NCBI RefSeq assembly: GCF_004135385.1
Contig: NZ_CP035493.1
Coordinates: 1,860,001 to 1,924,000, forward strand
DNA length: 64,000 bases
From: Xylanimonas protaetiae
Lineage (GTDB): Bacteria > Actinomycetota > Actinomycetes > Actinomycetales > Cellulomonadaceae
Direction: 5' to 3'
The notes under the pieces were generated by a model. The model had not been told where the DNA came from. It made no database searches and saw only the letters and a program-made list of their open reading frames with translations. This document shows positions 10,828 through 19,785 of this stretch, piece by piece. The position numbers were made by a program, and so were the translations under genes. How positions within the stretch are numbered: the first letter of the stretch is position 1; every line of letters starts with the position of its first letter.

Positions 10828-11364
10828 ATGTCTCGAATCGGCAAGATCCCCGTTCCGGTTCCCGCCGGCGTGGACGTCACCATCTCGGGTGCGCTCGTGA
10901 CCGTGAAGGGCCCGAAGGGCACCCTCGAGCACAACGTCCCCGCCCCCCTCACGGTCGTCCAGGAGGACGCCACCCTCGTGGTGACGCGCCCCAACGACGA
11001 GCGTGACTCCCGTGCGCTGCACGGCCTGACCCGCACGCTGCTGGCGAACATCGTCACCGGCGTGACGCAGGGCTACGAGAAGAAGCTCGAGATCGTCGGC
11101 ACGGGTTACCGCGTCACGGCCAAGGGCTCGGACCTCGAGTTCGCCCTCGGGTTCTCGCACCCGGTCGTCGTCTCCGCTCCCGAGGGCATCTCGTTCTCGG
11201 TCGAGAGCCCCACCAAGTTCACGGTGGCCGGCATCTCGAAGCAGCAGGTCGGCGAGGTTGCGGCGAACATCCGCAAGATCCGCAAGCCCGAGCCGTACAA
11301 GGGCAAGGGTGTGCGTTACGCCGGCGAGGTCGTCCGCCGCAAGGTCGGAAAGGCTGGTAAGTGA
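10828..11364 (+). CDS. rplF: 50S ribosomal protein L6 (uL6)
   Basis: L6 lies near the factor-binding site of the 50S subunit. The 178-residue product begins [17 protein letters not shown] and contains both repeats of the L6 fold, ending with [23 protein letters not shown] 10828 follows GGAAAGGAG. Its stop overlaps the ATG chosen for rplR as TGATG. Confidence 0.97.
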   Translation: MSRIGKIPVPVPAGVDVTISGALVTVKGPKGTLEHNVPAPLTVVQEDATLVVTRPNDERDSRALHGLTRTLLANIVTGVTQGYEKKLEIVGTGYRVTAKGSDLEFALGFSHPVVVSAPEGISFSVESPTKFTVAGISKQQVGEVAANIRKIRKPEPYKGKGVRYAGEVVRRKVGKAGK

Positions 11365-11735
11365 TGGCTATCAAGATCCTGGGCAAGGGCAAGGCCGTTG
11401 CCAAGCAGCGCCGTCACCTTCGTCTGCGCAAGAAGATCAGCGGCACCGCTGCTCGTCCGCGCCTCGTCGTGACGCGCTCGAACCGCCACATGGTCGCTCA
11501 GATCGTCGACGACACGGTCGGCAAGACCGTCGCGTCGGCGTCGACCCTCGAGGCCGACCTGCGCGCCTTCGACGGCGACAAGGTGGCCAAGGCCCGCAAG
11601 GTCGGCGAGCTCGTCGCCGCGCGTGCCAAGGCTGTCGGCGTCGAGTCCGTGGTCTTCGACCGCGGCGGCAACAAGTACCACGGTCGTGTGGCTGCGGTCG
11701 CCGACGGTGCACGAGACAACGGGCTGGCACTGTGA
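11364..11735 (+). CDS. rplR: 50S ribosomal protein L18 (uL18)
   Basis: L18 binds 5S rRNA with L5 in the central protuberance. From ATG 11364 the product is 123 aa ([20 protein letters not shown] onward), with [18 protein letters not shown] and the terminal [28 protein letters not shown] at 11361 would add a single residue; ATG overlapping the L6 stop is preferred. Its stop in turn overlaps the ATG of a 15-codon open frame. Confidence 0.96.
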   Translation: MAIKILGKGKAVAKQRRHLRLRKKISGTAARPRLVVTRSNRHMVAQIVDDTVGKTVASASTLEADLRAFDGDKVAKARKVGELVAARAKAVGVESVVFDRGGNKYHGRVAAVADGARDNGLAL

Positions 11736-11782
11736 TGGCGGCGATCGCCTCGAAGACCGACCGGAAGATGGAGAACCTCTGA
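11735..11782 (+). other. Fifteen-codon open frame bridging rplR and rpsE
   Basis: An ATG at 11735 shares a base with the rplR stop, and the frame ([15 protein letters not shown]) ends with a TGA whose last base is the A of the rpsE ATG. Both joins are TGATG. The arrangement would let ribosomes finishing L18 reinitiate, translate 15 codons, and reinitiate at S5. The rpsE start has its own GGAG at 11770-11773, so the frame may be incidental. Confidence 0.4.
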
Positions 11783-12441
11783 TGGCTGCAGGGCAGCGCA
11801 CCGGCGCCCCCCAGGGCGCCAACGAGAGCAACAACGACGGACGTCGCAGCAACCGCCGCGACGACCGCCGCAACGACCGCCGCGAGGCGGAGAAGTCCGC
11901 GTTCGTCGAGCGCGTCGTCACGATCAACCGTGTGGCGAAGGTCGTCAAGGGCGGTCGCCGCTTCAGCTTCACCGCGCTCGTCGTGGTGGGCGACGGTGAC
12001 GGCACCGTGGGCGTCGGCTACGGCAAGGCCAAGGAGGTGCCCGCGGCGATCGCCAAGGGTGTCGAGGAGGCGAAGAAGAACTTCTTCCGCGTCCCCCGCA
12101 TCCAGGGCACCATCCCGCACCCCACCCAGGGTGAGGCCGCTGCCGGTGTCGTGTTCCTGCGTCCGGCGTCGCCGGGTACCGGTGTGATCGCCGGTGGTCC
12201 GGTGCGCGCCGTGCTGGAGTGCGCGGGCATCCACGACGTCCTGAGCAAGTCGCTCGGCTCGTCGAACTCGATCAACATCGTCCACGCGACGGTGCAGGCG
12301 CTCAAGCAGCTCGAGGAGCCGGCCGCCGTGGCCGCGCGCCGTGGGCTGCCGCTCGAGGACGTGGCCCCGGCCGCGCTCCTGCGCGCGCAGGCCGCCGGCA
12401 TCGCGGCGAAGAAGGACGCTGCCGAGAAGGTGGGTGCGTGA
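11782..12441 (+). CDS. rpsE: 30S ribosomal protein S5 (uS5)
   Basis: S5 shapes the mRNA entry site and decoding fidelity. I start at ATG 11782, giving 219 aa; longer in-frame starts lie inside rplR. The first 38 residues are an extra Arg/Asn/Asp-rich segment ([19 protein letters not shown]) before the conserved [20 protein letters not shown] core with its double-stranded-RNA-binding fold. The core ends with the usual [14 protein letters not shown]-type tail. It overlaps rpmD by one base. Confidence 0.96.
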   Translation: MAAGQRTGAPQGANESNNDGRRSNRRDDRRNDRREAEKSAFVERVVTINRVAKVVKGGRRFSFTALVVVGDGDGTVGVGYGKAKEVPAAIAKGVEEAKKNFFRVPRIQGTIPHPTQGEAAAGVVFLRPASPGTGVIAGGPVRAVLECAGIHDVLSKSLGSSNSINIVHATVQALKQLEEPAAVAARRGLPLEDVAPAALLRAQAAGIAAKKDAAEKVGA

Positions 12442-12623
12442 TGGCTCGTCTCAAGGTGACCCAGACCAAGTCCGCCATCGGCGGCAAGAAGAACCAGCGC
12501 GAGACGCTGCGGACCCTGGGCCTCAAGCGGATCGGTGACACCGCCGTCAAGGAGGACCGTCCCGAGATCCGCGGCATGGTCAACACGGTCTCGCACCTCG
12601 TGACCGTCGAGGAGGTCGACTGA
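12441..12623 (+). CDS. rpmD: 50S ribosomal protein L30 (uL30)
   Basis: L30 is a small 50S protein of 60 aa here, with [21 protein letters not shown] and the conserved [26 protein letters not shown] 12441 overlaps the S5 stop (TGATG). The presence of L30 between S5 and L15 is the normal bacterial spc-operon order. Confidence 0.96.
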   Translation: MARLKVTQTKSAIGGKKNQRETLRTLGLKRIGDTAVKEDRPEIRGMVNTVSHLVTVEEVD

Positions 12624-12625
12624 CC

Positions 12626-13117
12626 ATGGCTGAGGCCAAGAAGAAGGTGGCTGAGGCGGAGGTGACCGAGAAGGTCAACCCCCTCAAGGTCCACCACCTG
12701 CGTCCTGCCCCCGGTGCCAAGACCGCGAAGACCCGTGTGGGTCGCGGTGAGGGCTCGAAGGGCAAGACCGCGGGCCGCGGTACCAAGGGTACGAAGGCTC
12801 GTTACCAGGTCCCGCAGCGCTTCGAGGGTGGGCAGATGCCTCTGCACATGCGCCTCCCGAAGCTGCGCGGCTTCAAGAACCCGTTCCGCGTCGAGTTCCA
12901 GGTCGTGAACCTGGACAAGCTCGCCGCGCTGTACCCCGAGGGTGGCTCCGTCACCGTCGAGGACCTCGTCGCCAAGGGCGCGGTCCGCAAGGGTCAGCCG
13001 GTGAAGGTGCTGGGCACGGGCGAGATCACCGTCAAGCTGGACGTCGCGGTCGACGCGCTGTCCGGCTCCGCCAAGGAGAAGATCCTGGCGGCCGGCGGTT
13101 CGGTCTCGGAGGACTGA
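12626..13117 (+). CDS. rplO: 50S ribosomal protein L15 (uL15)
   Basis: L15 is a late-assembly 50S protein. The product is 163 aa, with the glycine-rich [17 protein letters not shown] segment and [18 protein letters not shown]. About 20 extra residues ([18 protein letters not shown]) precede the family start. ATG 12626 is 2 bp after rpmD. A terminator hairpin follows immediately, so rplO ends the spc transcript and secY has its own promoter. Confidence 0.96.
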   Translation: MAEAKKKVAEAEVTEKVNPLKVHHLRPAPGAKTAKTRVGRGEGSKGKTAGRGTKGTKARYQVPQRFEGGQMPLHMRLPKLRGFKNPFRVEFQVVNLDKLAALYPEGGSVTVEDLVAKGAVRKGQPVKVLGTGEITVKLDVAVDALSGSAKEKILAAGGSVSED

Positions 13118-13123
13118 CACCAT

Positions 13124-13165
13124 CACACAGGGCCGGAGGCGCGTTGTCGCCCCCGGCCCTGTGTG
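13124..13165 (+). terminator. Hairpin terminator after rplO
   Basis: A perfect 13-bp stem (13124-13136 with 13153-13165) and 16-nt loop lie 6 bp after the rplO stop, followed by a weak T-containing stretch. Confidence 0.85.
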
Positions 13166-13187
13166 CTGTCATCGTTGGCCACGTCGC

Positions 13188-13218
13188 TGGTCAAGACACC
13201 CCCACTTCCGCATAGAAT
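13188..13218 (+). promoter_or_regulatory. Candidate secY promoter
   Basis: The -10 TAGAAT (13213-13218) is the best -10 match in this part of the window. TGGTCA at 13188-13193 is a possible -35 with a 19-bp spacer. The resulting leader to secY would be about 170 nt. Confidence 0.55.
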
Positions 13219-13396
13219 CCCTGCGGTCCTGTCGTACCTCTGGTGCGGCGCGCGGTCCGGGTCACGCGACCTGGCCCGGACCGTGTCCATCCGGCGCCGA
13301 CGGCGTCGGGCGTACCGCCCGACGACGACGACGCCACACCTCGCCGGGGTCCGGCGACACGAGTCACCCGCCCCTTCGGCGGGCCAGGAGGACTAG

Positions 13397-14695
13397 GTGC
13401 TCAGCGCATTCGTCCGGGCGTTCCGGACGCCTGACCTGCGGCGCAAGCTGCTGTTCACGATCGCGATCATGGCGATCTTCCGCGTCGGTTCGTTCATCCC
13501 GACGCCTGGCGTGAACTACCCGAACGTCCGCCAGTGCATCGCCGACTCGGCCGGTGGCACGTCGCTCCTCGGACTCGTCAACACCTTCAGCGGTGGCGCG
13601 CTCCTGCAGTTGTCGGTCTTCGCGCTCGGCATCATGCCGTACATCACCGCGAGCATCATCATCCAGCTGCTGCGCGTCGTGATCCCCCGCTTCGAGGTCC
13701 TTCACAAGGAGGGTCAGGCGGGTCAGGCGAAGCTCACGCAGTACACCCGGTACCTGTCGATCGCGCTCGCGATCCTGCAGTCCACGACCGTCATCACGAC
13801 GGCTCGCCAGGGCCTGCTCTTCCCCGGCTGCAACCTCGACGTCATCGCCGACCGCTCCGTCGTGACGATGCTGCTCATGGTCATCACCATGACCGCCGGA
13901 ACGGGCCTGATCATGTGGCTGGGCGAGCTCATCACCGAGCGCGGTGTCGGCAACGGCATGTCGCTGCTCATCTTCACGTCGATCGCCGCGAGCTTCCCGA
14001 CCGGTCTCTGGTCGGTCGCCGGCGGCAACAACGGCATCCGCAACATCATCATCGTGGTCGCGGTGATCGTCCTCGTCATCGGCCTCGTGGTCTACGTCGA
14101 GCAGTCGCAGCGCCGCGTGCCGGTCCAGTACGCCAAGCGCATGGTGGGCCGCCGCATGTACGGCGGGACGAGCACGTACATCCCGATCAAGATCAACATG
14201 GCCGGCGTGATCCCGGTGATCTTCGCGTCGTCGATCCTGTCGATCCCGACGCTGATCGCGCAGTTCGGCGACCAGAGCGCGGGGTGGGTCCAGTGGATCT
14301 CGGCGCACCTGGCCCACCAGAACGCGCCGCTCTACATCGCGCTGTACTCGGTCCTCATCCTGTTCTTCTGCTTCTTCTACACGTCGATCACGTTCAACCC
14401 GGACGAGGTCGCCGACAACATGAAGAAGTACGGCGGCTTCATCCCTGGCATCCGTGCCGGCCGCCCGACCGCGGAGTACCTGGACTACGTGAGCAACCGC
14501 ATCACGTCGGCCGGCGCCCTCTACCTCGTGGTCATCGCACTCATCCCGACGCTGATGGTCGTGTTCCTCGACATCACGGCCAACCTTCCGTTCGGCGGCA
14601 CGTCGATCCTGATCATCGTGGGCGTCGGCCTCGAGACGGTGAAGCAAATCGACTCGCAGCTGCAGCAGCGTCACTACGAAGGGTTCCTCCGTTGA
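13397..14695 (+). CDS. secY: Preprotein translocase subunit SecY
   Basis: SecY is the channel of the Sec translocon in the cytoplasmic membrane. The 432-residue product shows ten hydrophobic segments, the plug region after TM1 and the conserved cytoplasmic loops (for example PRFEVLHKEGQAGQAK and the RRVPVQYAKRMVGRRMYGG loop). The start is GTG 13397 with CAGGAGGA at 13386-13393. Its TGA overlaps a TTG that opens the adenylate kinase frame. secY-adk-map-infA is a standard actinobacterial order. Confidence 0.98.
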   Translation: MLSAFVRAFRTPDLRRKLLFTIAIMAIFRVGSFIPTPGVNYPNVRQCIADSAGGTSLLGLVNTFSGGALLQLSVFALGIMPYITASIIIQLLRVVIPRFEVLHKEGQAGQAKLTQYTRYLSIALAILQSTTVITTARQGLLFPGCNLDVIADRSVVTMLLMVITMTAGTGLIMWLGELITERGVGNGMSLLIFTSIAASFPTGLWSVAGGNNGIRNIIIVVAVIVLVIGLVVYVEQSQRRVPVQYAKRMVGRRMYGGTSTYIPIKINMAGVIPVIFASSILSIPTLIAQFGDQSAGWVQWISAHLAHQNAPLYIALYSVLILFFCFFYTSITFNPDEVADNMKKYGGFIPGIRAGRPTAEYLDYVSNRITSAGALYLVVIALIPTLMVVFLDITANLPFGGTSILIIVGVGLETVKQIDSQLQQRHYEGFLR

Positions 14696-15327
14696 CAGAG
14701 AACGTCCCCTCGCGCCACGACCTGCACCCCGCGTCCGGCCCCGAGGGCCGCGCGACCCGCTTGCTGATCATGGGCCCGCAGGGCTCCGGCAAGGGCACGC
14801 AGGCGGCTCGCCTGGCCGAGGTCTTCGGGATCCCCGCGATCTCGACCGGTGACATCTTCCGCGCCAACATCAAGGGCGGCACCGAGCTGGGCCGCCTGGC
14901 GCAGGAGTACACGAACAAGGGCGAGCTCGTCCCCGACGAGGTCACCGACTCGATGGTCCGCTCCCGCCTCGGCGAGGACGACGCAAAGGCGGGCTTCATC
15001 CTCGACGGCTACCCGCGCAACGCGCACCAGGTCGAGGCGCTCGACGCCACGTTGGGCGAGCTCGGCTGGTCGCTCGACGGCGTCATCGAGCTCACCGCCG
15101 ACCGCGCCGAGCTGCTGAGCCGCATCGCCAAGCGTGCCGAGCTCGAGGGCCGCGCGGACGACACCGAGGAGGCCATCGCGCGCCGCCTCGACATCTACGC
15201 CGAGCAGACCGCCCCGCTGACCTCCGCCTACGGCGAGCGCGACCTGCTGGTGCAGGTCGACGGCATCGGCGAGGTCGCCGAGGTGACCGACCGCATCGTG
15301 GCCGGTCTCCAGGCCCAGTTCGGCTGA
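14692..15327 (+). CDS. adk: Adenylate kinase
   Basis: Adenylate kinase interconverts ATP + AMP and two ADP. The P-loop GPQGSGKGTQ, the AMP-binding STGDIFRANI region and DGYPRNAHQ are present. The lid lacks the four zinc cysteines, matching the short-lid type. The start is uncertain: TTG 14692 (211 aa) overlaps the secY stop and has AAGGG about 8 nt upstream; TTG 14761 would give a shorter 188-residue form starting close to the family start. The amino-terminal 23 residues look non-conserved. Confidence 0.94.
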   Translation: MTENVPSRHDLHPASGPEGRATRLLIMGPQGSGKGTQAARLAEVFGIPAISTGDIFRANIKGGTELGRLAQEYTNKGELVPDEVTDSMVRSRLGEDDAKAGFILDGYPRNAHQVEALDATLGELGWSLDGVIELTADRAELLSRIAKRAELEGRADDTEEAIARRLDIYAEQTAPLTSAYGERDLLVQVDGIGEVAEVTDRIVAGLQAQFG

Positions 15328-15337
15328 GGCCGCCTTC

Positions 15338-16198
15338 ATGGGTCGCGAGCGCGTCGAGCTGAAGACGCTCGAGCAGGTGCGCGTCATGCGGCGCGCCGGT
15401 CTCGTCGTCGCCGACGTGCTGGCGGCCGTCCGCGCGTCGGCCCGCCCGGGCATGACGACGGCGGACCTCGACGTCGTCGCCCGCCAGGTCATCGACCGGG
15501 CGGGGGCGACGTCCAACTTCCTGGGGTACCACGGGTTCCCCGCGACGATCTGCACCTCGGTCGACGACGAGGTGATCCACGGCATCCCCGGCCCGCGCGT
15601 GCTGCAGGCCGGGGACGTCGTGTCCGTGGACGCCGGCGCCGTCGTCGACGGCTGGCACGGCGACTCCGCGACGACGTTCGTGCTGGGTGCCGACGGCGCC
15701 CTGCCGCCCGGCTCGCCCGACGCGGACCCCGCCGACGACGCGCTGGTGCGGGCCACCGAGGCGGCGATGTGGGCGGGCATCGCGGCGCTGGCCGCCCGGG
15801 GCCGGCTCAACGACGTCGGCCGCGCGGTGGAGACGGCGGTCGAGGTAGCCTCCGCGGCGACGGGCGTCGCCCTCGGCATCGTCGAGGAGTACGTGGGCCA
15901 CGGCATCGGCACGGCGATGCACCAGCCGCCGGACGTCGTGAACTACGCCGAGCGCGGCCGCGGCATGCCGCTCAAGACCGGCATGTGCCTCGCGATCGAG
16001 CCCATGGTGACCCGGGGGAGCGGGGCGACCCGCGAGCTCGAGGACGGCTGGACCGTCGTCACGACGGACGGCTCGCGCTCCGCGCACTGGGAGCACTCGG
16101 TCGCGATCCTCGAGGACGGCATCACCGTGCTCACGGCCCCCGACGCCGGGGCGGAGCGCCTCAAGGAGCTGGGTGTCGACGTCGTCGTCGTCGACTGA
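15338..16198 (+). CDS. map: Type I methionine aminopeptidase
   Basis: This enzyme removes the initiator methionine from new proteins. The 286-residue product has all five metal ligands of the pita-bread fold: Asp98, Asp109, His188, Glu221 and Glu252, plus the conserved His81. The start ATG 15338 is 10 bp after adk. A short acidic insert (about residues 118-134) separates the two half-domains. A deformylase gene (def) lies at 25.4 kb and acts on the same nascent ends. Confidence 0.97.
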   Translation: MGRERVELKTLEQVRVMRRAGLVVADVLAAVRASARPGMTTADLDVVARQVIDRAGATSNFLGYHGFPATICTSVDDEVIHGIPGPRVLQAGDVVSVDAGAVVDGWHGDSATTFVLGADGALPPGSPDADPADDALVRATEAAMWAGIAALAARGRLNDVGRAVETAVEVASAATGVALGIVEEYVGHGIGTAMHQPPDVVNYAERGRGMPLKTGMCLAIEPMVTRGSGATRELEDGWTVVTTDGSRSAHWEHSVAILEDGITVLTAPDAGAERLKELGVDVVVVD

Positions 16199-16231
16199 CG
16201 CGGGACGTGAGCCACGGCACCGTCCGTTCGG

Positions 16232-16261
16232 TTTCCACCACCTGGATCGGTCCGGTAGGCT
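16232..16261 (+). promoter_or_regulatory. Candidate infA promoter
   Basis: TTTCCA (16232-16237) and TAGGCT (16256-16261) are separated by 18 bp, giving a start near 16268 and a leader of about 170 nt before infA. Confidence 0.55.
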
Positions 16262-16439
16262 AGTTCTTTGGGTGTAGTCCGCTCGCGCCCCCAGCCGGTC
16301 TTCCGGCCGGGACGGGCGGCAGCACACGACATCCCACGTCCCACCACCGGTGTCACGCCGTCGGCCACATGCCGCGCGGTGCGGCCGGGTTCGCCCGGGG
16401 GCCGAAGGAAGCAGTCAGGACGAAGAGTTAGCGGAGGAC

Positions 16440-16661
16440 ATGGCAAAGAAGGACGGCGTCATCGAGATCGAGGGCAGCGTGATCGAGGCTCTGCCGAACG
16501 CGATGTTCCGCGTGGAGCTGGCCAACGGTCACAAGGTTCTCGCTCACATCTCGGGCAAGATGCGTCAGCACTACATCCGCATCCTCCCCGAGGACCGGGT
16601 CGTGGTGGAGCTGAGCCCGTACGACCTGTCTCGCGGCCGGATCGTCTACCGCTACAAGTAG
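16440..16661 (+). CDS. infA: Translation initiation factor IF-1
   Basis: IF-1 binds the 30S A site during initiation. The 73-residue product ([20 protein letters not shown] onward) is a complete OB-fold protein ending [17 protein letters not shown] 16440 follows GGAGG (16433-16437). An in-frame upstream start at 16350 would add a basic stretch foreign to the family. It leads the infA-rpmJ-rpsM-rpsK group. Confidence 0.97.
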   Translation: MAKKDGVIEIEGSVIEALPNAMFRVELANGHKVLAHISGKMRQHYIRILPEDRVVVELSPYDLSRGRIVYRYK

Positions 16662-16673
16662 TCACCCGTCACG

Positions 16674-16695
16674 TCCGCCCGGGTCTCCGGGCGGA
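16674..16695 (+). other. Hairpin in the infA-rpmJ spacer
   Basis: A 9-bp stem (16674-16682 with 16687-16695) with a 4-nt loop lies 12 bp after infA. It could terminate or attenuate transcription, or stabilise the infA message. Confidence 0.6.
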
Positions 16696-16789
16696 TCCAC
16701 CCCTCAACCACGCCGACTCCCGCAGCACCTGCGGGGTCCTCGCACCGTTGTGACGGTAGTGCGGGGCCGAGGCGGCGAAGGAAAGAACC

Positions 16790-16903
16790 ATGAAGGTCAA
16801 GCCCAGCGTCAAGAAGATCTGCGACAAGTGCAAGGTGATCCGCCGGCACGGTCGCGTCATGGTGATCTGCGAGAACCTGCGCCACAAGCAGCGCCAGGGC
16901 TGA
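16790..16903 (+). CDS. rpmJ: 50S ribosomal protein L36 (bL36), zinc-binding form
   Basis: This 37-residue protein is the smallest 50S component. It has the zinc ligands Cys11, Cys14, Cys27 and His32 and the typical sequence [22 protein letters not shown] 16790 follows a GAAGGAAAG purine run. With the C+ form of S14 this shows that the zinc-dependent versions of these proteins are the ones encoded in the main operons. Confidence 0.96.
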   Translation: MKVKPSVKKICDKCKVIRRHGRVMVICENLRHKQRQG

Positions 16904-17065
16904 CGCAGCACCTGGTGACGGCCTAGCCGTCGCCGCCAGCGCATCGCCACAAGTCCGCCCCTGACGAAGGAGGCGGTGGAACCCTCGGCCCGGAGGCCGG
17001 GGCCCGCAGCTCCGCGGGACGACGATGCGGAAGACCTCCGGTGAAGTACAGGAGCCGTCAGGCAC

Positions 17066-17440
17066 ATGGCACGTCTTATCGGCGTCGACCTCCCCCGCGA
17101 GAAGCGGGTCGAGATCGCGCTCACCTACATCTACGGCGTCGGCCGTACCCGCGCGACCGAGACGCTGGCTGCGACCGGCATCAGCTCGGACGTCCGCGTC
17201 AAGGACCTCGACGACGCCCAGCTCGTCGCTCTCCGCGACTACCTCGAGGGCAGCTACAAGCTCGAGGGTGACCTCCGCCGCGAGGTCGCCGCCGACATCC
17301 GCCGCAAGGTGGAGATCGGCACGTACCAGGGTCTGCGCCACCGTCGCGGGCTGCCGGTGCGCGGTCAGCGCACCAAGACCAACGCGCGCACCCGCAAGGG
17401 TCCGAAGCGCACCGTCGCGGGCAAGAAGAAGGCCCGCTGA
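17066..17440 (+). CDS. rpsM: 30S ribosomal protein S13 (uS13)
   Basis: S13 forms intersubunit bridges in the 30S head and contacts tRNA. The product is 124 aa, with [20 protein letters not shown] and the RNA-contacting carboxy tail [18 protein letters not shown] 17066 follows AGGAG. The 162-bp spacer from rpmJ is GC-rich with local repeats but no gene. Confidence 0.97.
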   Translation: MARLIGVDLPREKRVEIALTYIYGVGRTRATETLAATGISSDVRVKDLDDAQLVALRDYLEGSYKLEGDLRREVAADIRRKVEIGTYQGLRHRRGLPVRGQRTKTNARTRKGPKRTVAGKKKAR

Positions 17441-17516
17441 CGTCTAGCAGTCCGGGTAGCCGGGCCTCACGGCCCGCTCCGGTCCGACGACCTCAGTACT
17501 AGGAGAGAACGAGCAC

Positions 17517-17924
17517 ATGCCTCCCAAGTCTCGTGCCGCTGCCGGCACGCGCAAGCCGCGCCGCAAGGACAAGAAGAACGTCCCCGTCGGCCAGGCGCAC
17601 ATCAAGTCGACGTTCAACAACACCATCGTGTCCATCACGGACCCGACCGGTGCCGTGATCTCGTGGGCCTCGGCCGGCCACGTGGGCTTCAAGGGCTCGC
17701 GCAAGTCGACGCCGTTCGCCGCGCAGCTCGCCGCCGAGTCGGCCGCCCGCCGCGCCCAGGAGCACGGTGTCAAGAAGGTCGACGTCTTCGTCAAGGGCCC
17801 GGGTTCCGGTCGTGAGACCGCCATCCGCTCCCTGCAGGCGACCGGCCTCGAGGTCGGCTCGATCCAGGACGTGACGCCCCAGGCCCACAACGGCGTTCGC
17901 CCGCCGAAGCGTCGCCGCGTCTGA
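17517..17924 (+). CDS. rpsK: 30S ribosomal protein S11 (uS11)
   Basis: S11 lies on the 30S platform near the Shine-Dalgarno helix. The 135-residue product contains [15 protein letters not shown] and the end [13 protein letters not shown] 17517 follows AGGAGAG. rpsD, which lies next to rpsK in some actinobacteria, is absent here; the gene is instead followed by a perfect terminator hairpin and rpoA. Confidence 0.97.
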   Translation: MPPKSRAAAGTRKPRRKDKKNVPVGQAHIKSTFNNTIVSITDPTGAVISWASAGHVGFKGSRKSTPFAAQLAAESAARRAQEHGVKKVDVFVKGPGSGRETAIRSLQATGLEVGSIQDVTPQAHNGVRPPKRRRV

Positions 17925-17931
17925 CCTACCC

Positions 17932-17964
17932 GACCGGCCGGGCACCGACGGTGCCCGGCCGGTC
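17932..17964 (+). terminator. Hairpin terminator after rpsK
   Basis: A perfect 15-bp GC stem (17932-17946 with 17950-17964) with a 3-nt loop lies 8 bp after the rpsK stop. It implies that rpoA is at least partly expressed from its own promoter in 17965-18072, which I could not place. Confidence 0.85.
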
Positions 17965-18072
17965 GACCCTGGTCGGGCGGACGGACCTGGTCCGACCCGG
18001 CCTTCGCGAGCAGATGTCCCGCGCAACCTGTGATGCGTCAAATAGCGGACGCACACCGAAAGGACAACCACA

Positions 18073-19080
18073 GTGCTGATCGCACAGCGCCCCACCCTGA
18101 CCGAAGAGGTCATCTCGGAGCACCGCACCCGGTTTGCCATCGAGCCGCTGGAGCCCGGCTTCGGCTACACGCTCGGCAACTCGCTGCGCCGCACCCTGCT
18201 GTCGTCCATCCCGGGCGCGGCCGTCACCTCCATCCGCATCGACGGTGTGCTCCACGAGTTCACCACCGTGCCGGGGGTGAAGGAGGACGTCACCGAGATC
18301 ATCCTCAACATCAAGAACCTGGTCGTCTCCTCGGAGAACGACGAGCCGGTCGTCATGTACCTGCGCAAGCAGGGTGCCGGGGCCGTCACCGCCGCGGACA
18401 TCGTCCCGCCGGCGGGCGTCGAGGTGCACAACCCCGACCTGCACATCGCCACGCTCAACGAGAAGGGCAAGCTCGAGATCGAGCTGACCGTCGAGCGCGG
18501 TCGTGGCTACGTCTCCGCGGCGCAGAACAAGTCGCTGGACGCCGAGATCGGCCGCATCCCGGTCGACTCGATCTACTCGCCGGTCCTCAAGGTCACGTAC
18601 AAGGTCGAGGCCACCCGTGTGGAGCAGCGCACGGACTTCGACAAGCTGATCGTCGACGTCGAGACCAAGCCGGCCATCACGCCGCGCGACGCTCTCGCCT
18701 CCGCCGGCAAGACGCTCGTCGAGCTGTTCGGCCTGGCCCGCGAGCTGAACGTCGAGGCCGAGGGCATCGAGATCGGCCCGTCGCCGACGGACTCCGCGCT
18801 GGCCGCGGACCTGGCGCTGCCGATCGAGGAGCTCAACCTCACGATCCGCTCGTACAACTGCCTCAAGCGCGAGGGCATCCACCAGGTCGGTGAGCTCGTC
18901 GCGCGCAGCGAGGCGGACCTGCTCGACATCCGCAACTTCGGTGCGAAGTCGATCAACGAGGTCAAGGAGAAGCTGGCCGAGCTCGGCCTGGCGCTCAAGG
19001 ACTCGCCGCTCGACTTCGACCCGTCCGCCGCGTTCTACGACGGTGGCGACGACGCGGCCTACGACGAGCAGTCGTACTGA
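18073..19080 (+). CDS. rpoA: RNA polymerase subunit alpha
   Basis: The alpha subunit starts assembly of RNA polymerase and contacts activators and UP elements. The product is 335 aa: an amino-terminal dimerisation domain with [20 protein letters not shown], a linker, and the carboxy-terminal DNA-binding domain ([16 protein letters not shown] through [13 protein letters not shown]). The start is GTG 18073 after AAAGGAC. An acidic tail follows the carboxy-terminal domain. rplQ follows after 91 bp. Confidence 0.98.
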   Translation: MLIAQRPTLTEEVISEHRTRFAIEPLEPGFGYTLGNSLRRTLLSSIPGAAVTSIRIDGVLHEFTTVPGVKEDVTEIILNIKNLVVSSENDEPVVMYLRKQGAGAVTAADIVPPAGVEVHNPDLHIATLNEKGKLEIELTVERGRGYVSAAQNKSLDAEIGRIPVDSIYSPVLKVTYKVEATRVEQRTDFDKLIVDVETKPAITPRDALASAGKTLVELFGLARELNVEAEGIEIGPSPTDSALAADLALPIEELNLTIRSYNCLKREGIHQVGELVARSEADLLDIRNFGAKSINEVKEKLAELGLALKDSPLDFDPSAAFYDGGDDAAYDEQSY

Positions 19081-19171
19081 CATTCCCTGCGCCAGGTCCG
19101 AGCGACCTGGCGCAGGCCTGCCGGGCGCGCGCTGAGCCCCCGGCAGGGAACCCCCTCAAGGAGAACCTGAC

Positions 19172-19708
19172 ATGCCTACCCCCACCAAGGGTCCGCGGCT
19201 CGGCGGTGGCCCGGCTCACGAGCGTCTCATCCTCGCGAACCTCGCCACGGCGCTCTTCGAGCACGGCCGCATCACCACCACCGTCACCAAGGCGAAGCGC
19301 GTCCAGCCGCTGGCCGAGCGTCTCATCACGTTCGCCAAGCGCGGCGACCTGCACGCCCGCCGTCGCGTCCTGACCGTGGTCCGCGACAAGGGCGTGGTGC
19401 ACACGCTGTTCACCGAGATCGCCCCGGCCGTGGCCGAGCGCAACGGTGGCTACACGCGCGTCACCAAGGTCGGCAACCGCAAGGGCGACAACGCTCCCAT
19501 GGCCGTGATCGAGCTCGTCCTCGAGCCCGTCAGCCCGAAGCAGGCCGTCGTCAAGGAGGCCGAGAAGGCCACCGCCAAGGCCGCGCCGAAGAAGGCCGCG
19601 AAGGTCGAGGAGACCGTCGTCGAGGAGACCGTCGAGGCTCCCGTCGAGACCGAGGTCGTCGAGGCTGCCGCCGAGGAGACCACGGTCGAGGAGACCAAGG
19701 AGGCCTGA
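19172..19708 (+). CDS. rplQ: 50S ribosomal protein L17 (bL17), with acidic tail
   Basis: L17 sits near the tunnel exit. Residues 1 to about 118 form the normal L17 core ([40 protein letters not shown]). About 60 further residues are Lys/Ala-rich, then strongly Glu/Val/Thr-rich, an extension beyond the core. ATG 19172 follows AAGGAG. A perfect long hairpin ends the operon. Confidence 0.96.
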   Translation: MPTPTKGPRLGGGPAHERLILANLATALFEHGRITTTVTKAKRVQPLAERLITFAKRGDLHARRRVLTVVRDKGVVHTLFTEIAPAVAERNGGYTRVTKVGNRKGDNAPMAVIELVLEPVSPKQAVVKEAEKATAKAAPKKAAKVEETVVEETVEAPVETEVVEAAAEETTVEETKEA

Positions 19709-19732
19709 GCCTCCGCGCCTCCCGCGCCGCGT

Positions 19733-19771
19733 CGAGAGGGCCCCGCACCGTCACGGTGCGGGGCCCTCTCG
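19733..19771. terminator. Bidirectional terminator between rplQ and the ROK kinase
   Basis: A perfect 18-bp stem (19733-19750 with 19754-19771) and 3-nt loop sits between two convergent genes, 25 bp after rplQ and 15 bp from the end of the minus-strand gene, so it can serve both. Confidence 0.85.
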
Positions 19772-19785
19772 CGTTCCCGGGCCGG

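Noticed and set aside
17925-18072. Missing rpsD between rpsK and rpoA as an unusual loss
   Set aside because: Several actinobacterial lineages carry rpsD elsewhere, so absence here is ordinary.
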